From an uncultured Sphingomonadales bacterium (lineage in GTDB: Bacteria > Pseudomonadota > Alphaproteobacteria > Sphingomonadales > Sphingomonadaceae), in assembly GCA_903868245.1 (NCBI GenBank), contig CAIPUN010000034.1:1-34421 (forward strand): DNA of 34,421 nucleotides, read 5' to 3'. Shown here one piece after another: positions 1 to 7,450 of this stretch. Within the stretch, counting starts at the first letter, position 1. Every line of letters begins with the position of its first letter. The position numbers and the translations under genes were made by a program. The notes beneath the pieces were generated by a model, which was not told the DNA's origin, did no database searches, and was given only the letters and a program-made list of their open reading frames with translations.

Positions 1-486
1 ACGATTGACCCGTCGCCGGAGGAACTTGCATTGCGCCTGCAACTGCGGCTCGAGCGTCTGAACGCCATGCGCGAAAGTGGCGCGCGCTTGATGGCACGCG
101 ACCGGATTGGCCGCGATGTGTTCTTACGCGGCACACCCGAAGGGTTGCGCGTGGTTAAAGCGCGGGCATGGGAGTGCGATTATTTTGAGCTGATTACCGC
201 ATATGGTCAAATCAACGCGCGCACCGCGCCTGCCATGCACATCGTCAAAAAGCGCCAAGTCATGACACTAGAACAAGCGTTGGAGCGCGTATCGGCGATG
301 ATTGGCCGTGCGATTGACTGGACGGCGATTGAGGCGTTTCTGCCACCGATGGCGGACCCGGCCTTGCGTAAATCAGCTTTAGCCTCCAGCTTTGTCGCTG
401 CCTTGGAACTTGCCAAACGTGGGCTCGCCGATCTGCAGCAAGAGGCAACCTTTGCGCCATTAATGGTGAGGAAAAAGGCAAGATGA
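1..486 (+). CDS. scpA: Segregation and condensation protein A, C-terminal part (5' truncated)
   Basis: This is the kleisin subunit of the SMC-ScpAB complex, which organises and helps segregate the chromosome. The reading frame is open from base 1, so the N-terminal part lies outside the window; about 161 codons are visible. What can be seen is the later helical region and the C-terminal winged-helix part, with segments such as ARAWECDYFELITAYG and MTLEQALERVSAMIG that resemble ScpA C-termini. Identification is helped by the gene immediately downstream, a clear scpB, whose ATG overlaps this stop codon by four bases (483-486), implying translational coupling. No start or promoter is visible. 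The assignment is from family resemblance plus context. Confidence 0.85.
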   Translation, partial: TIDPSPEELALRLQLRLERLNAMRESGARLMARDRIGRDVFLRGTPEGLRVVKARAWECDYFELITAYGQINARTAPAMHIVKKRQVMTLEQALERVSAMIGRAIDWTAIEAFLPPMADPALRKSALASSFVAALELAKRGLADLQQEATFAPLMVRKKAR

Positions 487-1088
487 TCGAAACCGACCCA
501 GACCTTCGCGCGGTGGAGGCGACCTTGTTCGCGAGCGACCAACCAATGACCGTCGAACAAATTCGCGGCTATGTCGGCGACAGCGTCGATGTTGCGGCGG
601 CGCTTACGCAATTGGAGGAGCTTTATGAGGGCCGGGGCATTGAACTCGTCCGGCGCGGTAAGACGTGGCATTTCCAAACCGCCGCTGATCTTGCGCATTT
701 GCTGCGCCGCGAACGCGAGGAAAGTCGAAAGCTCAGCCGCGCTGCGGTCGAGACTCTGGCGATCATTGCCTATCATGAACCGGTGAGTCGTGCTGAGATT
801 GAGGCCATTCGCGGTGTGCAAATTTCGAAAGGCACGTTGGATGTGTTGATGGAGGCGGGATGGGTCCGCCCGGCTGGCCGCCGCGAAGTGCCGGGGCGGC
901 CCTTGCTCTATGCCACGACGCCGGGTTTTTTGACGCATTTCGGCCTGAATAGCCGCAAGGATCTGCCGGGAATCGCGGATCTAAAAGCTGCTGGATTGCT
1001 GGACCCAATCGACAGCGCGATGGGGGAAATGCTGTTTGCCGGAGAAGAAAGTGACGCCGAACTGGCAATTGACGAAAACAACGCCTAA
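483..1088 (+). CDS. scpB: Segregation and condensation protein B
   Basis: ScpB is the winged-helix partner that dimerises and binds the ScpA kleisin in the SMC condensin complex. The protein is 201 residues, normal for the family. The N-terminal segment AVEATLFASDQPMTVEQI (residues 10-27) and the central ETLAIIAYHEPVSRAEIEAI and GRPLLYATTPGFLTHFG segments are typical ScpB winged-helix signatures. The ATG at 483 overlaps the scpA stop (ATGA), which fixes the start. The C-terminal tail after about residue 180 is acidic and probably disordered. A 64-base gap with two small hairpins separates it from tatA. In many alphaproteobacteria scpAB precedes the Tat genes, so the order is expected. Confidence 0.93.
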   Translation: MIETDPDLRAVEATLFASDQPMTVEQIRGYVGDSVDVAAALTQLEELYEGRGIELVRRGKTWHFQTAADLAHLLRREREESRKLSRAAVETLAIIAYHEPVSRAEIEAIRGVQISKGTLDVLMEAGWVRPAGRREVPGRPLLYATTPGFLTHFGLNSRKDLPGIADLKAAGLLDPIDSAMGEMLFAGEESDAELAIDENNA

Positions 1089-1102
1089 ATAGGTGAAGGA
1101 CA

Positions 1103-1139
1103 TGCGACATCGGGGTCGCAACATCCGGGGCGCGCCCCG
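1103..1139 (+). other. Two small hairpins between scpB and tatA
   Basis: Seen in sequence: a 6-bp stem (TGCGAC at 1103-1108 with GTCGCA at 1115-1120) and directly after it a perfect 14-base palindrome, CGGGGCGCGCCCCG, at 1126-1139. No T-run follows; the tatA ribosome binding site AGGAG (1142-1146) comes next. They could reduce read-through or stabilise an mRNA end, but they do not look like a strong intrinsic terminator. Confidence 0.4.
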
Positions 1140-1152
1140 TTAGGAGTATGAA

Positions 1153-1374
1153 ATGGGTGGTTTTAGCATCTGGCACTGGCTGATTGTTGGCATTTTGGTG
1201 TTGCTCTTGTTCGGCAAGGGCCGTTTTTCCGATATGATGGGCGACGTCGCCAAAGGCATTAAAAGCTTTAAAAAGGGCATGAGTGAAGACGACGAGGCTC
1301 CTAAGGCTCCGCCACAAATCGGCGCGAATACGGGTGTTGACGCTGAAAAGCAGACTGACAAGACCCAAGGCTAA
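1153..1374 (+). CDS. tatA: Sec-independent protein translocase subunit TatA
   Basis: TatA forms the size-variable membrane element that passes folded twin-arginine-signal proteins across the inner membrane. The 73-residue protein has the expected layout: a short periplasmic N-terminus, one membrane helix (about residues 4-20), the FGKGRF hinge, an amphipathic helix containing [10 protein letters not shown], and an acidic polar tail. The start ATG at 1153 has a good ribosome binding site, AGGAG at 1142-1146, six bases upstream. tatB and tatC follow on the same strand, so the three make one tat operon, probably continuing from scpAB. Confidence 0.95.
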   Translation: MGGFSIWHWLIVGILVLLLFGKGRFSDMMGDVAKGIKSFKKGMSEDDEAPKAPPQIGANTGVDAEKQTDKTQG

Positions 1375-1421
1375 GCCATTGACAATGCGACATCACTCGC
1401 CCTCCATGCTGGGGGCCTGAC

Positions 1422-1754
1422 GTGTTTGATATCGCGTCTTCTGAATTGCTGCTTGTTGTGCTTGTGGCACTCTTGGTCATTGGGCCAAAGGATTTGCCAA
1501 AGGCTTTGCGCGTTGTGGGCAAATGGGTGGGCAAGGCGCGGGGTGTCGCGGCGCATTTCCGGTCAGGCTTTGACGAAATGGTGCGTCAGTCCGAGCTCGA
1601 CGAACTGGAGAAAAAGTGGAAGGCGGAAAATGAACGCATCATGCGCGCGCATCCGGCCGATCCACGCGCCGAGGTTGTCGGTGATGATCCTGCAACAGAT
1701 ATAGCAGAAACGCCCGTAGTTGCGCCGCCCAGCGAAACGGCGGCCAAGACATGA
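1422..1754 (+). CDS. tatB: Sec-independent protein translocase subunit TatB
   Basis: TatB works with TatC as the receptor for twin-arginine signal peptides. The protein is 110 residues. The N-terminal membrane helix (about residues 6-20) carries the TatB hallmark acidic residue Glu8 and is followed by the Gly21-Pro22 hinge (IGPKDLP), then an amphipathic helix and a charged, disordered tail. The start is a GTG at 1422, preceded by a G-rich stretch (1411-1415); this start gives exactly the family N-terminus MFDI. The last codons overlap the tatC start by four bases (ATGA, 1751-1754), so TatB and TatC are likely translationally coupled. Confidence 0.93.
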   Translation: MFDIASSELLLVVLVALLVIGPKDLPKALRVVGKWVGKARGVAAHFRSGFDEMVRQSELDELEKKWKAENERIMRAHPADPRAEVVGDDPATDIAETPVVAPPSETAAKT

Positions 1755-2518
1755 GCGATATCGACGACAGCAAAATGCCCTTACTCGATCATTTGATTGA
1801 GCTGCGCAGCCGTCTCCTCTGGAGCTTTTTGGCGCTCGCTATTGCTTTTGGCATCAGCCTTTATTTTGCACGGCCGATCTTTGGTTTTCTGGTGCAGCCT
1901 CTGCTGGCGTCAGGCCAAACGAAACTCATTTACACGGCAATATTTGAGGCATTTTTTGTCGAGATTAAGGTCGCGTTTTTTGCCGCGACCTTCTTTTCCT
2001 TCCCGGTATTTGCGACGCAATTATGGCGCTTCGTGGCGCCAGGCCTGTATAACAAGGAAAAGCGCGCGTTTTTGCCATTTTTGCTCGCAACGCCCGTCTT
2101 GTTCATCATCGGCGCGTCCATGGCTTATTTCATGGCGATCCCCGTTGCGTTGGAATATTTGCTTGGCTTTGGCGGCACTGTCGGCGGTGTTGAGCAACAG
2201 GCGCTTCCGGGTGTGGACAATTATCTGAATTTTGTGATGAAGTTCATCTTCGGCTTCGGCATATCGTTCTTACTCCCTGTGTTGTTGATGCTGTTGGAGC
2301 GGGCAGGGATTGTGACGCTAGAACAGCTTAAGAGCGCGCGGCGTTATGCGATTGTCGGCGCATTCGCTATCGCCGCCGTCCTCACCCCACCCGATGTTGT
2401 GTCGCAATTGCTGCTCGCGATCCCTTTATGCATATTGTACGAGCTGGCCCTCATCGCGATCTGGTTCACCCGCCGCCGCCGCAAAAAAGCTGAGGCCGCT
2501 GAAGAGACCGCGCTTTAG
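1751..2518 (+). CDS. tatC: Sec-independent protein translocase subunit TatC
   Basis: TatC is the polytopic core of the Tat receptor and binds the twin-arginine motif. The 255-residue length and six predicted membrane segments fit the family. The cytoplasmic N-terminus carries the conserved HLIELRSRLL stretch (residues 14-23), and the first cytoplasmic loop has FVAPGLYNKEKR with Glu103, equivalent to the signal-binding glutamate of E. coli TatC. The protein ends in a basic, polar cytoplasmic tail (RRRRKKAEAAEE). The start overlaps the tatB stop by four bases. It is the last gene of the scpAB-tatABC run; the next gene is on the opposite strand. Confidence 0.97.
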   Translation: MSDIDDSKMPLLDHLIELRSRLLWSFLALAIAFGISLYFARPIFGFLVQPLLASGQTKLIYTAIFEAFFVEIKVAFFAATFFSFPVFATQLWRFVAPGLYNKEKRAFLPFLLATPVLFIIGASMAYFMAIPVALEYLLGFGGTVGGVEQQALPGVDNYLNFVMKFIFGFGISFLLPVLLMLLERAGIVTLEQLKSARRYAIVGAFAIAAVLTPPDVVSQLLLAIPLCILYELALIAIWFTRRRRKKAEAAEETAL

Positions 2519-2564
2519 TTTTGACGGCAATATCGTCGTCCTTGCCATCCCCCATAACCGCCCC

Positions 2565-2657
2565 ACGTCATCCTGAACTTGTTTCAGGGTCTATCGTGCA
2601 GCATGCCCAGAGCTAGAAAGGAAAAATGGTCCCTGAAACACGTTTAGGATTACGGGA
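2565..2657. repeat. REP-like imperfect inverted repeat downstream of tatC
   Basis: A left arm at about 2565-2594 (CGTCATCCTGAACTTGTTTC followed by AGGGTC) is repeated in inverted, imperfect form at about 2629-2657 (GGTCCCTGAAACACGTTTAG and onward). About four in five positions agree over 29 bases, with a spacer near 35 bases. Sequences beginning GTCATCC(C/T)GAAC and containing TTTCAGG are common dispersed repeats in sphingomonad intergenic regions (established knowledge, from memory). It lies in the non-coding gap between two convergent genes, the usual place for such elements. It may also act as a mRNA 3' end for tatC, although no T-run follows. Confidence 0.6.
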
Positions 2658-2740
2658 AGTAGAATAAGGAGGGCGCTCCTATTCATTGATGTCGCGCGCA
2701 GGGGAGAGACCCCTAAAGGGCGCGCCCCGCACAAACAATA

Positions 2741-2766
2741 AGGGCCGGAGGTTCCCCTCCAGCCCC
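2741..2766 (-). terminator. Intrinsic terminator of the TonB-dependent receptor gene
   Basis: Read on the minus strand this is a 10-bp GC-rich stem (GGGCTGGAGG with CCTCCGGCCC, one U-G pair), a 4-base GGAA loop, then the U-rich run TTATTGTTTG. It starts about 80 bases after the receptor stop codon. On the plus strand the stem has an A-C mismatch, so the hairpin is better suited to the minus-strand transcript. The rest of 2519-2847 contains the REP-like repeat, a small AGGGG/CCCCT hairpin (2700-2714), and nothing else I can recognise. Confidence 0.75.
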
Positions 2767-2847
2767 TCTTATAATTTCACCAGATCAGTTTTTAGATCGC
2801 GCGATCACCCGCGCCCTTGACGGTGTTGCACGAACAATATCGGATGA

Positions 2848-5001
2848 TCAAAAACTGACGCGTGCCGTCACCCGGAAATCACGACCAACCAAAGGCACGA
2901 AATCCTTGGTAAAGGACGCTGCACGTCGTGCGGTGACGTCGAAGATATTGTTCGCCGAGGCGATCAGCGCAATGTTACGATCCCGTCCGAACGGCCGCCA
3001 AGTCGCCGAAGCGTTGACCAAAGTGAAGCCATGGGTTGGCGTTTCAAATGCTGCGGTCTTCGTCTGGTCATCGTTAAATTCGACTTCGCCGCGCAAGTCA
3101 AAACTTGCATTGGTTAACTCAACGCCGCCCAGCAAGCGCAAGGGTGGGATCCGCGGGACATCGCCACCACCGGACGAGATTTTGGCGCGCGTATAATCCG
3201 CTACGCCATCGACCGATAGGTTGGAACTGCCAAAGCGGGCGAGGCGCTGGGACGCTTGAAATTCCACACCCCAAACCTTGGCGTCTTTTTGGAAATATTG
3301 GAACACGGGCAAATCATCTTCAATGTCGCCTGTCTCAGCCTCATAAATGAAATTGTCGAAGCGGTTGTTGTACAACGTTGCGCTGAACGCGGTTTCCGGG
3401 GTTTCATACCGCGCGTAGAGTTCACCATTCCAGGCACGTTCGCTTTTCAGATCAGGTTCACCCATTTCATAAGCTTGGGTCGCGATATGCGGTCCGTTGG
3501 AAAATAACTCCTCCACCGCTGGTGCACGGCCCGTCCGCGAAATATTCGTACCGATCTTCAGATCACCAATATGGTAGCCAAGGCCAAATGCGGCCGAGAC
3601 ATTGTTGAAGGTGCGTGAAAGCCCCAAAGTGTCGGCGCGCAGTTTTGCAGTGTCAAACCGCATAGCGATTTCAGCGTCCAGATTGCCTTTGGTATATTCC
3701 TGCAAGGTGAACAGTCCAAATTGCTGCGTTGTATTGGGTGGGACGAAGGCTTCTGCCCCAATGGCTTCCAAATCGCGGGACTGATATTGGATGCCGCTTG
3801 CCCCGCGCCAGCCGTTGCGGTCATTCTGAACCAATTCGACCCGCGCCTCGATACCTTGGCTGTTAAAGACGGTGCCGACTTCGTCGCCTTCAAATTCAGT
3901 ATGGGTATAGTCAGCATAGCCCGCGCGCAGACGCAGTTTTTCTAAGAAGCCGTCGCCCAAATTGACTTCACCGCGCAGGTCAAAGCGATATTGCCGCAAG
4001 CCGATGGTGACGGGTACTTCACCTTCTGCATGTTCCTCGCCATCTGCATGTTCTTCGTCTTCATGCGCATGGGATGCGCCAGGGCGGGCAGGGATGCCGT
4101 AATTTGTGTCATAAATACTGTAAGATACGCCGATATTGCCGCCCTCGTCGATAAACGCAATGCCACCACCAGCGGTCCAGCTTTTCACTGCGCTGTTGGG
4201 AATGCGGCCGCGCTGATCCGCCAGTTCGCGTGCTTCGGACGCTTCTTCGAGATGGCCTTCGCTTGCTTCCTCGGCCGCAAAGTCCAGCACCTCAGCGCGC
4301 AGATTGGGGGACAGGATATAGCCGCCAGAACGCAGGTCATCACTGTTGCGATAGCTGCCGTCGATATGGACGATGACCCGGTCGGTGATCGGCATATCAA
4401 TCGAAGCGCCGCCGGACCAGTCGCGTGCGGCGCTGCCATATCCGGCCAAGGCGTCGATGTGGATATCTTCGTCCGGAATGGAGCGCGGTATCCTTTTGTC
4501 GAGCGCGTTAACCGCGCCGCCGACGGCCTGGCCACCGAATAACAGGACAGCTGGTCCACGCAGCACTTCGATCCGATCGACTGTTAAGGTATCGATGGTC
4601 ACGGCATGGTCCGCCGACGTGTTCGAAGCGTCGATATTGCCAATGCCGTCGGTGAGGACGGCAACGCGGTTCCCTTGATATCCGCGCAGCACAGGCCGCG
4701 ATGCACCCGGCGAGAAGCTTGTCGCCGAAACGCCGGGCAGGCTAGTGAGGATATCACCCAATTGCGCGCGGGTTTTTTCGGCGAGCACTTCGCCCGAAAT
4801 CGCCGACGTGCCCGATAGAATGTCGAGCCTTTCGACATAAGGCGCGGTCACGACGATGTCGTCAGTCCCGTGAAAATCGTCAGACACCGTATTGCCTTCG
4901 GTCGAAACCATATTGCTCTGCTGCGCATAAGCGGGCGTGGCCAAAGCCAGCGATAATGCGGAAATGCTTGCGGATATCTTGAGAAGCGGTGCGTTTTTCA
5001 T
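2848..5001 (-). CDS. TonB-dependent outer-membrane receptor, probable zinc receptor (ZnuD-like)
   Basis: An outer-membrane beta-barrel that imports a ligand using TonB energy. The 717-residue protein has a signal peptide ending AYA (about residue 26), a TonB-box-like segment DDIVVTA (47-53), a plug domain (about 55-170) with GVSATSFSPGASRPVLRG and RIEVLRGPA motifs, then a barrel ending VTARVSF with a terminal Phe. An extracellular-loop region at about residues 306-329 is dense in His, Asp and Glu (AHEDEEHADGEEHAEGE), and a second acidic stretch with one His lies near 240-265. Such His-rich loops are typical of ZnuD zinc receptors. A Zur-like palindrome 48-66 bases upstream of the start supports zinc. 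Receptor class is certain from sequence; the ligand is inferred, and heme or another metal is not excluded. It is a single gene with its own terminator. Confidence 0.88.
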   Translation of the reverse strand: MKNAPLLKISASISALSLALATPAYAQQSNMVSTEGNTVSDDFHGTDDIVVTAPYVERLDILSGTSAISGEVLAEKTRAQLGDILTSLPGVSATSFSPGASRPVLRGYQGNRVAVLTDGIGNIDASNTSADHAVTIDTLTVDRIEVLRGPAVLLFGGQAVGGAVNALDKRIPRSIPDEDIHIDALAGYGSAARDWSGGASIDMPITDRVIVHIDGSYRNSDDLRSGGYILSPNLRAEVLDFAAEEASEGHLEEASEARELADQRGRIPNSAVKSWTAGGGIAFIDEGGNIGVSYSIYDTNYGIPARPGASHAHEDEEHADGEEHAEGEVPVTIGLRQYRFDLRGEVNLGDGFLEKLRLRAGYADYTHTEFEGDEVGTVFNSQGIEARVELVQNDRNGWRGASGIQYQSRDLEAIGAEAFVPPNTTQQFGLFTLQEYTKGNLDAEIAMRFDTAKLRADTLGLSRTFNNVSAAFGLGYHIGDLKIGTNISRTGRAPAVEELFSNGPHIATQAYEMGEPDLKSERAWNGELYARYETPETAFSATLYNNRFDNFIYEAETGDIEDDLPVFQYFQKDAKVWGVEFQASQRLARFGSSNLSVDGVADYTRAKISSGGGDVPRIPPLRLLGGVELTNASFDLRGEVEFNDDQTKTAAFETPTHGFTLVNASATWRPFGRDRNIALIASANNIFDVTARRAASFTKDFVPLVGRDFRVTARVSF

Positions 5002-5049
5002 ATGAGAATGTCATCCATAAGTGCCAAAGATAGGTCGCATATTATGCAC

Positions 5050-5066
5050 AATGATATAATATAACA
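5050..5066 (-). promoter_or_regulatory. Candidate Zur operator upstream of the receptor gene
   Basis: The 17 bases starting at the A of 5051 read ATGATATAATATAACAA. Compared with the enterobacterial Zur core ATGTTATANTATAACAT, only two defined positions differ. The site is AT-rich, palindromic, and placed 48-66 bases upstream of the receptor ATG, overlapping the region where its promoter should lie. Sites of this type repress zinc-uptake genes when zinc is sufficient. The match is seen in the sequence; Zur binding is inferred. Confidence 0.6.
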
Positions 5067-5095
5067 ATACCTGAAGTGTATTTTGTTAATATTTC

Positions 5096-5129
5096 GGCTT
5101 TTGGCGGGCATATTGTCGCGCCCAAAGCC
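5096..5129 (+). other. Imperfect inverted repeat upstream of the cysteine synthase-like gene
   Basis: GGCTTTTGGCG at 5096-5106 pairs with CGCCCAAAGCC at 5119-5129, leaving one mismatch in eleven positions and a 12-base centre. It sits between the divergent receptor and cysteine synthase-like genes, about 45 bases before the latter. It could be a regulator site or an mRNA leader hairpin; no T-run follows, so it is not an obvious terminator. Confidence 0.4.
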
Positions 5130-5174
5130 AGACCGGCTTGCGATTGGCCATGAACGCGCCTAGCTATCGGCGAT

Positions 5175-6167
5175 ATGAATATGCTTGGCTCAACACTTGA
5201 TTTGATTGGCAACACTCCGCTCGTCCGCCTGAAAGGGCCAAGCGAGGAAGCTGGATGCGATATTTTTGGCAAATGTGAATATGTGAATCCCGGTGCGTCG
5301 GTAAAGGACCGCGCTGCGCTTTATATTGTCCGCGATGCCGAACGGCAGGGGCTTTTGAAACCCGGTGGGACAATCGTCGAGGGTACGGCGGGAAACACCG
5401 GCATTGGCCTTGCATTGGTGTGTAATGCGCTTGGGTATAAGACGATTATTGTCATGCCCGAAACACAGAGTCAGGAGAAAAAGGACACGCTGCGCGCTTT
5501 GGGCGCAGAGCTCGTGCTTGTGCCAGCTGCGCCTTATGCGAACCCGGGGCACTTTGTGCATAGCTCGCGCCGGTTGGCCGAAGAAACCGAAAATGCCGTC
5601 TGGGCAAATCAGTTCGACAATATCGCCAATCGCCGCGCACATATCGAAACGACTGCCGAGGAAATCTGGACGCAGATGGATGGCAAGATTGACGGCTTCA
5701 TTTGCGCTGCTGGAACAGGCGGGACGATCGCTGGCGTTGGACTTGGGCTGAAGGCGAAGGATGAGGGCGTCACCATCGCTCTTGCCGATCCGCATGGTGC
5801 GGCGCTCTATAATTATTATGCATGCGGCGAATTAAGCGCTGAGGGCAGCTCGGTCGCTGAAGGCATCGGGCAGGGGCGGATCACCGCAAATCTTGACGGC
5901 GCGCCGATTGATACACAATTCCGCATTTCCGATGAAGAAGGCCTTGTGTGGGTCCGGCGGCTTTTGGCTGAGGAGGGGCTTTGCCTTGGGCTATCGTCTG
6001 GGATCAACGTGGCGGGCGCCATCGCGCTGGCAAAGCATCTGGGGCCGGGTAAACGCATCGTCACGATATTGTGCGACACAGGCTTTCGCTATTTGTCGAC
6101 CATTTATAACCCCGCATGGATGCGCAGTAAAAACCTTCCCGTGATGCCTTGGCAGCAAGGCAATTAA
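5175..6167 (+). CDS. PLP-dependent cysteine synthase-like enzyme (CysK/Cds1 family)
   Basis: A fold-type II PLP enzyme of the O-acetylserine sulfhydrylase group, expected to make cysteine from O-acetylserine and sulfide, or to act as a cysteine desulfhydrase. The 330-residue sequence has the N-terminal substrate motif IGNTPLVRLKG, the PLP lysine Lys44 in NPGASVKDRAA, a TAGNTG loop at 71-76, and the PLP phosphate-binding GTGGT at 180-184. The loop reads EGTAGNTG where classical CysK has EPTSGNTG, and the C-terminus (STIYNPAWMRSKNLP) recalls the Cds1 branch, so I give no symbol. ATG 5175 is followed by a second ATG at 5181; no strong ribosome binding site separates them. Two membrane-anchored proteins follow with gaps of 30 and 13 bases, suggesting one operon. 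Confidence 0.88.
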   Translation: MNMLGSTLDLIGNTPLVRLKGPSEEAGCDIFGKCEYVNPGASVKDRAALYIVRDAERQGLLKPGGTIVEGTAGNTGIGLALVCNALGYKTIIVMPETQSQEKKDTLRALGAELVLVPAAPYANPGHFVHSSRRLAEETENAVWANQFDNIANRRAHIETTAEEIWTQMDGKIDGFICAAGTGGTIAGVGLGLKAKDEGVTIALADPHGAALYNYYACGELSAEGSSVAEGIGQGRITANLDGAPIDTQFRISDEEGLVWVRRLLAEEGLCLGLSSGINVAGAIALAKHLGPGKRIVTILCDTGFRYLSTIYNPAWMRSKNLPVMPWQQGN

Positions 6168-6197
6168 AGGCAAGATTGGGGTCTAAGGAAAAAGCAT

Positions 6198-6485
6198 ATG
6201 GCCGAACAAAAGCAATCCGCAATTCAGCGCATTCAGGTGGGACTTGTAGGGCTCGTCGTGGTGCTGTTGTTTGTAATATTGGCCAATATGGTCCTTGATC
6301 GGGTGAGTGACGGGCCACAAACAGGGGGTGTGCCTGACGCCGCCCCTCTGATAGCTGATAAGGACGCCATGCCGGATGAACCGCTGGCGGAGCTTGGCGT
6401 TACACCGGTGGCCAAGGAAACTGACGCCGAAAGAGCCGCCAAGAACACAGCGCAAACGCCGCTTTCATCCGCGCCGGCGCGGTGA
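6198..6485 (+). CDS. Small single-span membrane protein, unknown function
   Basis: I do not recognise a family. The 95-residue protein has a basic cytoplasmic start, one clear membrane helix (about residues 14-31, VGLVGLVVVLLFVILANM), and a roughly 60-residue outer part rich in Ala, Pro, Asp and Glu without cysteines or any enzymatic motif, probably disordered. The start ATG at 6198 has an AAGGA ribosome binding site at 6186-6190. It lies 30 bases after the cysteine synthase-like gene and 13 bases before the next membrane protein, and codon use matches its neighbours, so it is probably a real gene working with the following one. Confidence 0.7.
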   Translation: MAEQKQSAIQRIQVGLVGLVVVLLFVILANMVLDRVSDGPQTGGVPDAAPLIADKDAMPDEPLAELGVTPVAKETDAERAAKNTAQTPLSSAPAR

Positions 6486-6498
6486 CATCTATTTGTTG

Positions 6499-7326
6499 AT
6501 GGATAGATTGGCCCGGTTCGGCGCCAGAAAGTGGCTGCTTGTTGCTTTACTGTTGGCCCTTATATTCTTGTTTTTGCTCGCTGTCGTTGCCAGCACGCGT
6601 CCAATTGACAGTAGGCCAAAGCCCCCATTAGGGCTGATGACGACGCTGCCGCTGCTATGGAGCGAGGGTGGTATAGAGGCAGATCTGGCCAAGGACGCTA
6701 CCCCGCATCCTGCATTTTCACGTTTGAGCGCGAATTATGGCATCACGCCCGTCGACAATCTGGAGGCTTGGGCGCCAAGGCCTCAGCAGATGCTTCTGCT
6801 TGCGCAGCCGCGGGCCTTTGCGCCGCGCGAACTGGTCCGGCTCGATAAATGGGTGCGTCAAGGTGGCCGAGTGATGATACTTGCGGACCCCGCGTTGCAA
6901 TGGGGAAGCCTTTACCCTTTGGGCGATAAACGGCGTCCGTTATTTACATCCATGCTGTCGCCCTTGTTCGTTTATTGGGGGGTGGAGCTAGTCTTGCCGC
7001 TTGAGGATGAGGCGCCGACCTCCATGCGCAAGATTGGCGTGTTCAATATCCGGACGGTAACAGCGGGAGAATGGTTGCCCAAAGCGGCCAGCGACAAGGC
7101 CCGCTGCGCAATATTGGCTAAAGGACTGTTGGCCGATTGTCGGATTGGCAAGGGGCGTGCTGTGCTTGTGGCCGATGCCGATTTTCTCGATACCGCCTTT
7201 TGGAAAGGGCGAGGCATGCGTGTTCTCACTGGCAAGGATGAATTTGCCAATATGGCTCTGTTGCAAGCGCTTTTGACAGCGTTGCATGACGATAAGGGGC
7301 TGGATGGGGATTTTGTGGAAAAATGA
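6499..7326 (+). CDS. Membrane-anchored protein resembling GldG/DUF4350-type periplasmic domains
   Basis: A 275-residue protein with one N-terminal membrane helix (about residues 13-33) and a soluble domain outside. Segments such as PQQMLLLAQPRAFAPRELVR, LDKWVRQGGRVMILADPAL, and GRAVLVADADFLDT look like the Rossmann-like GATase1 fold found in GldG/DUF4350 proteins, where a 'linear' strand-helix pattern ends in LDxWVxxGGR and ADPxL; this is resemblance, not proof. The frame is open from 6376, but an earlier start would overlap the preceding gene by more than 100 bases, so I prefer ATG 6499 (a TTG at 6496 is possible). It probably forms an operon with the cysteine synthase-like gene and the 95-residue membrane protein. 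The role is unknown; the next gene is mraZ after about 300 bases. Confidence 0.72.
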   Translation: MDRLARFGARKWLLVALLLALIFLFLLAVVASTRPIDSRPKPPLGLMTTLPLLWSEGGIEADLAKDATPHPAFSRLSANYGITPVDNLEAWAPRPQQMLLLAQPRAFAPRELVRLDKWVRQGGRVMILADPALQWGSLYPLGDKRRPLFTSMLSPLFVYWGVELVLPLEDEAPTSMRKIGVFNIRTVTAGEWLPKAASDKARCAILAKGLLADCRIGKGRAVLVADADFLDTAFWKGRGMRVLTGKDEFANMALLQALLTALHDDKGLDGDFVEK

Positions 7327-7450
7327 CGGGGAATGAGGGAATTGGTGTTGGCATCATTCGCAAAACGGCGGATTTTGGGGATTTGGGCGCGATAAAATTG
7401 TTCTTATCATGCAACTTTAATTTGGAGCGCTGCGCAAGAAGTAACCGAAT

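Noticed and set aside
207-938. Minus-strand open frame of 243 codons opposite scpA/scpB
   Set aside because: Both sense genes are recognisable families; the antisense product has no signature and no ribosome binding site.
1103-1139. Terminator between scpB and tatA
   Set aside because: Hairpins exist but no T-run follows and the tatA ribosome binding site comes at once; kept only as a structural feature.
3991-4542. Plus-strand open frame of 183 codons inside the TonB receptor
   Set aside because: The receptor on the other strand is complete with signal peptide, plug and barrel end; the Cys/Met-rich plus-strand frame comes from reading the His-rich loop backwards.
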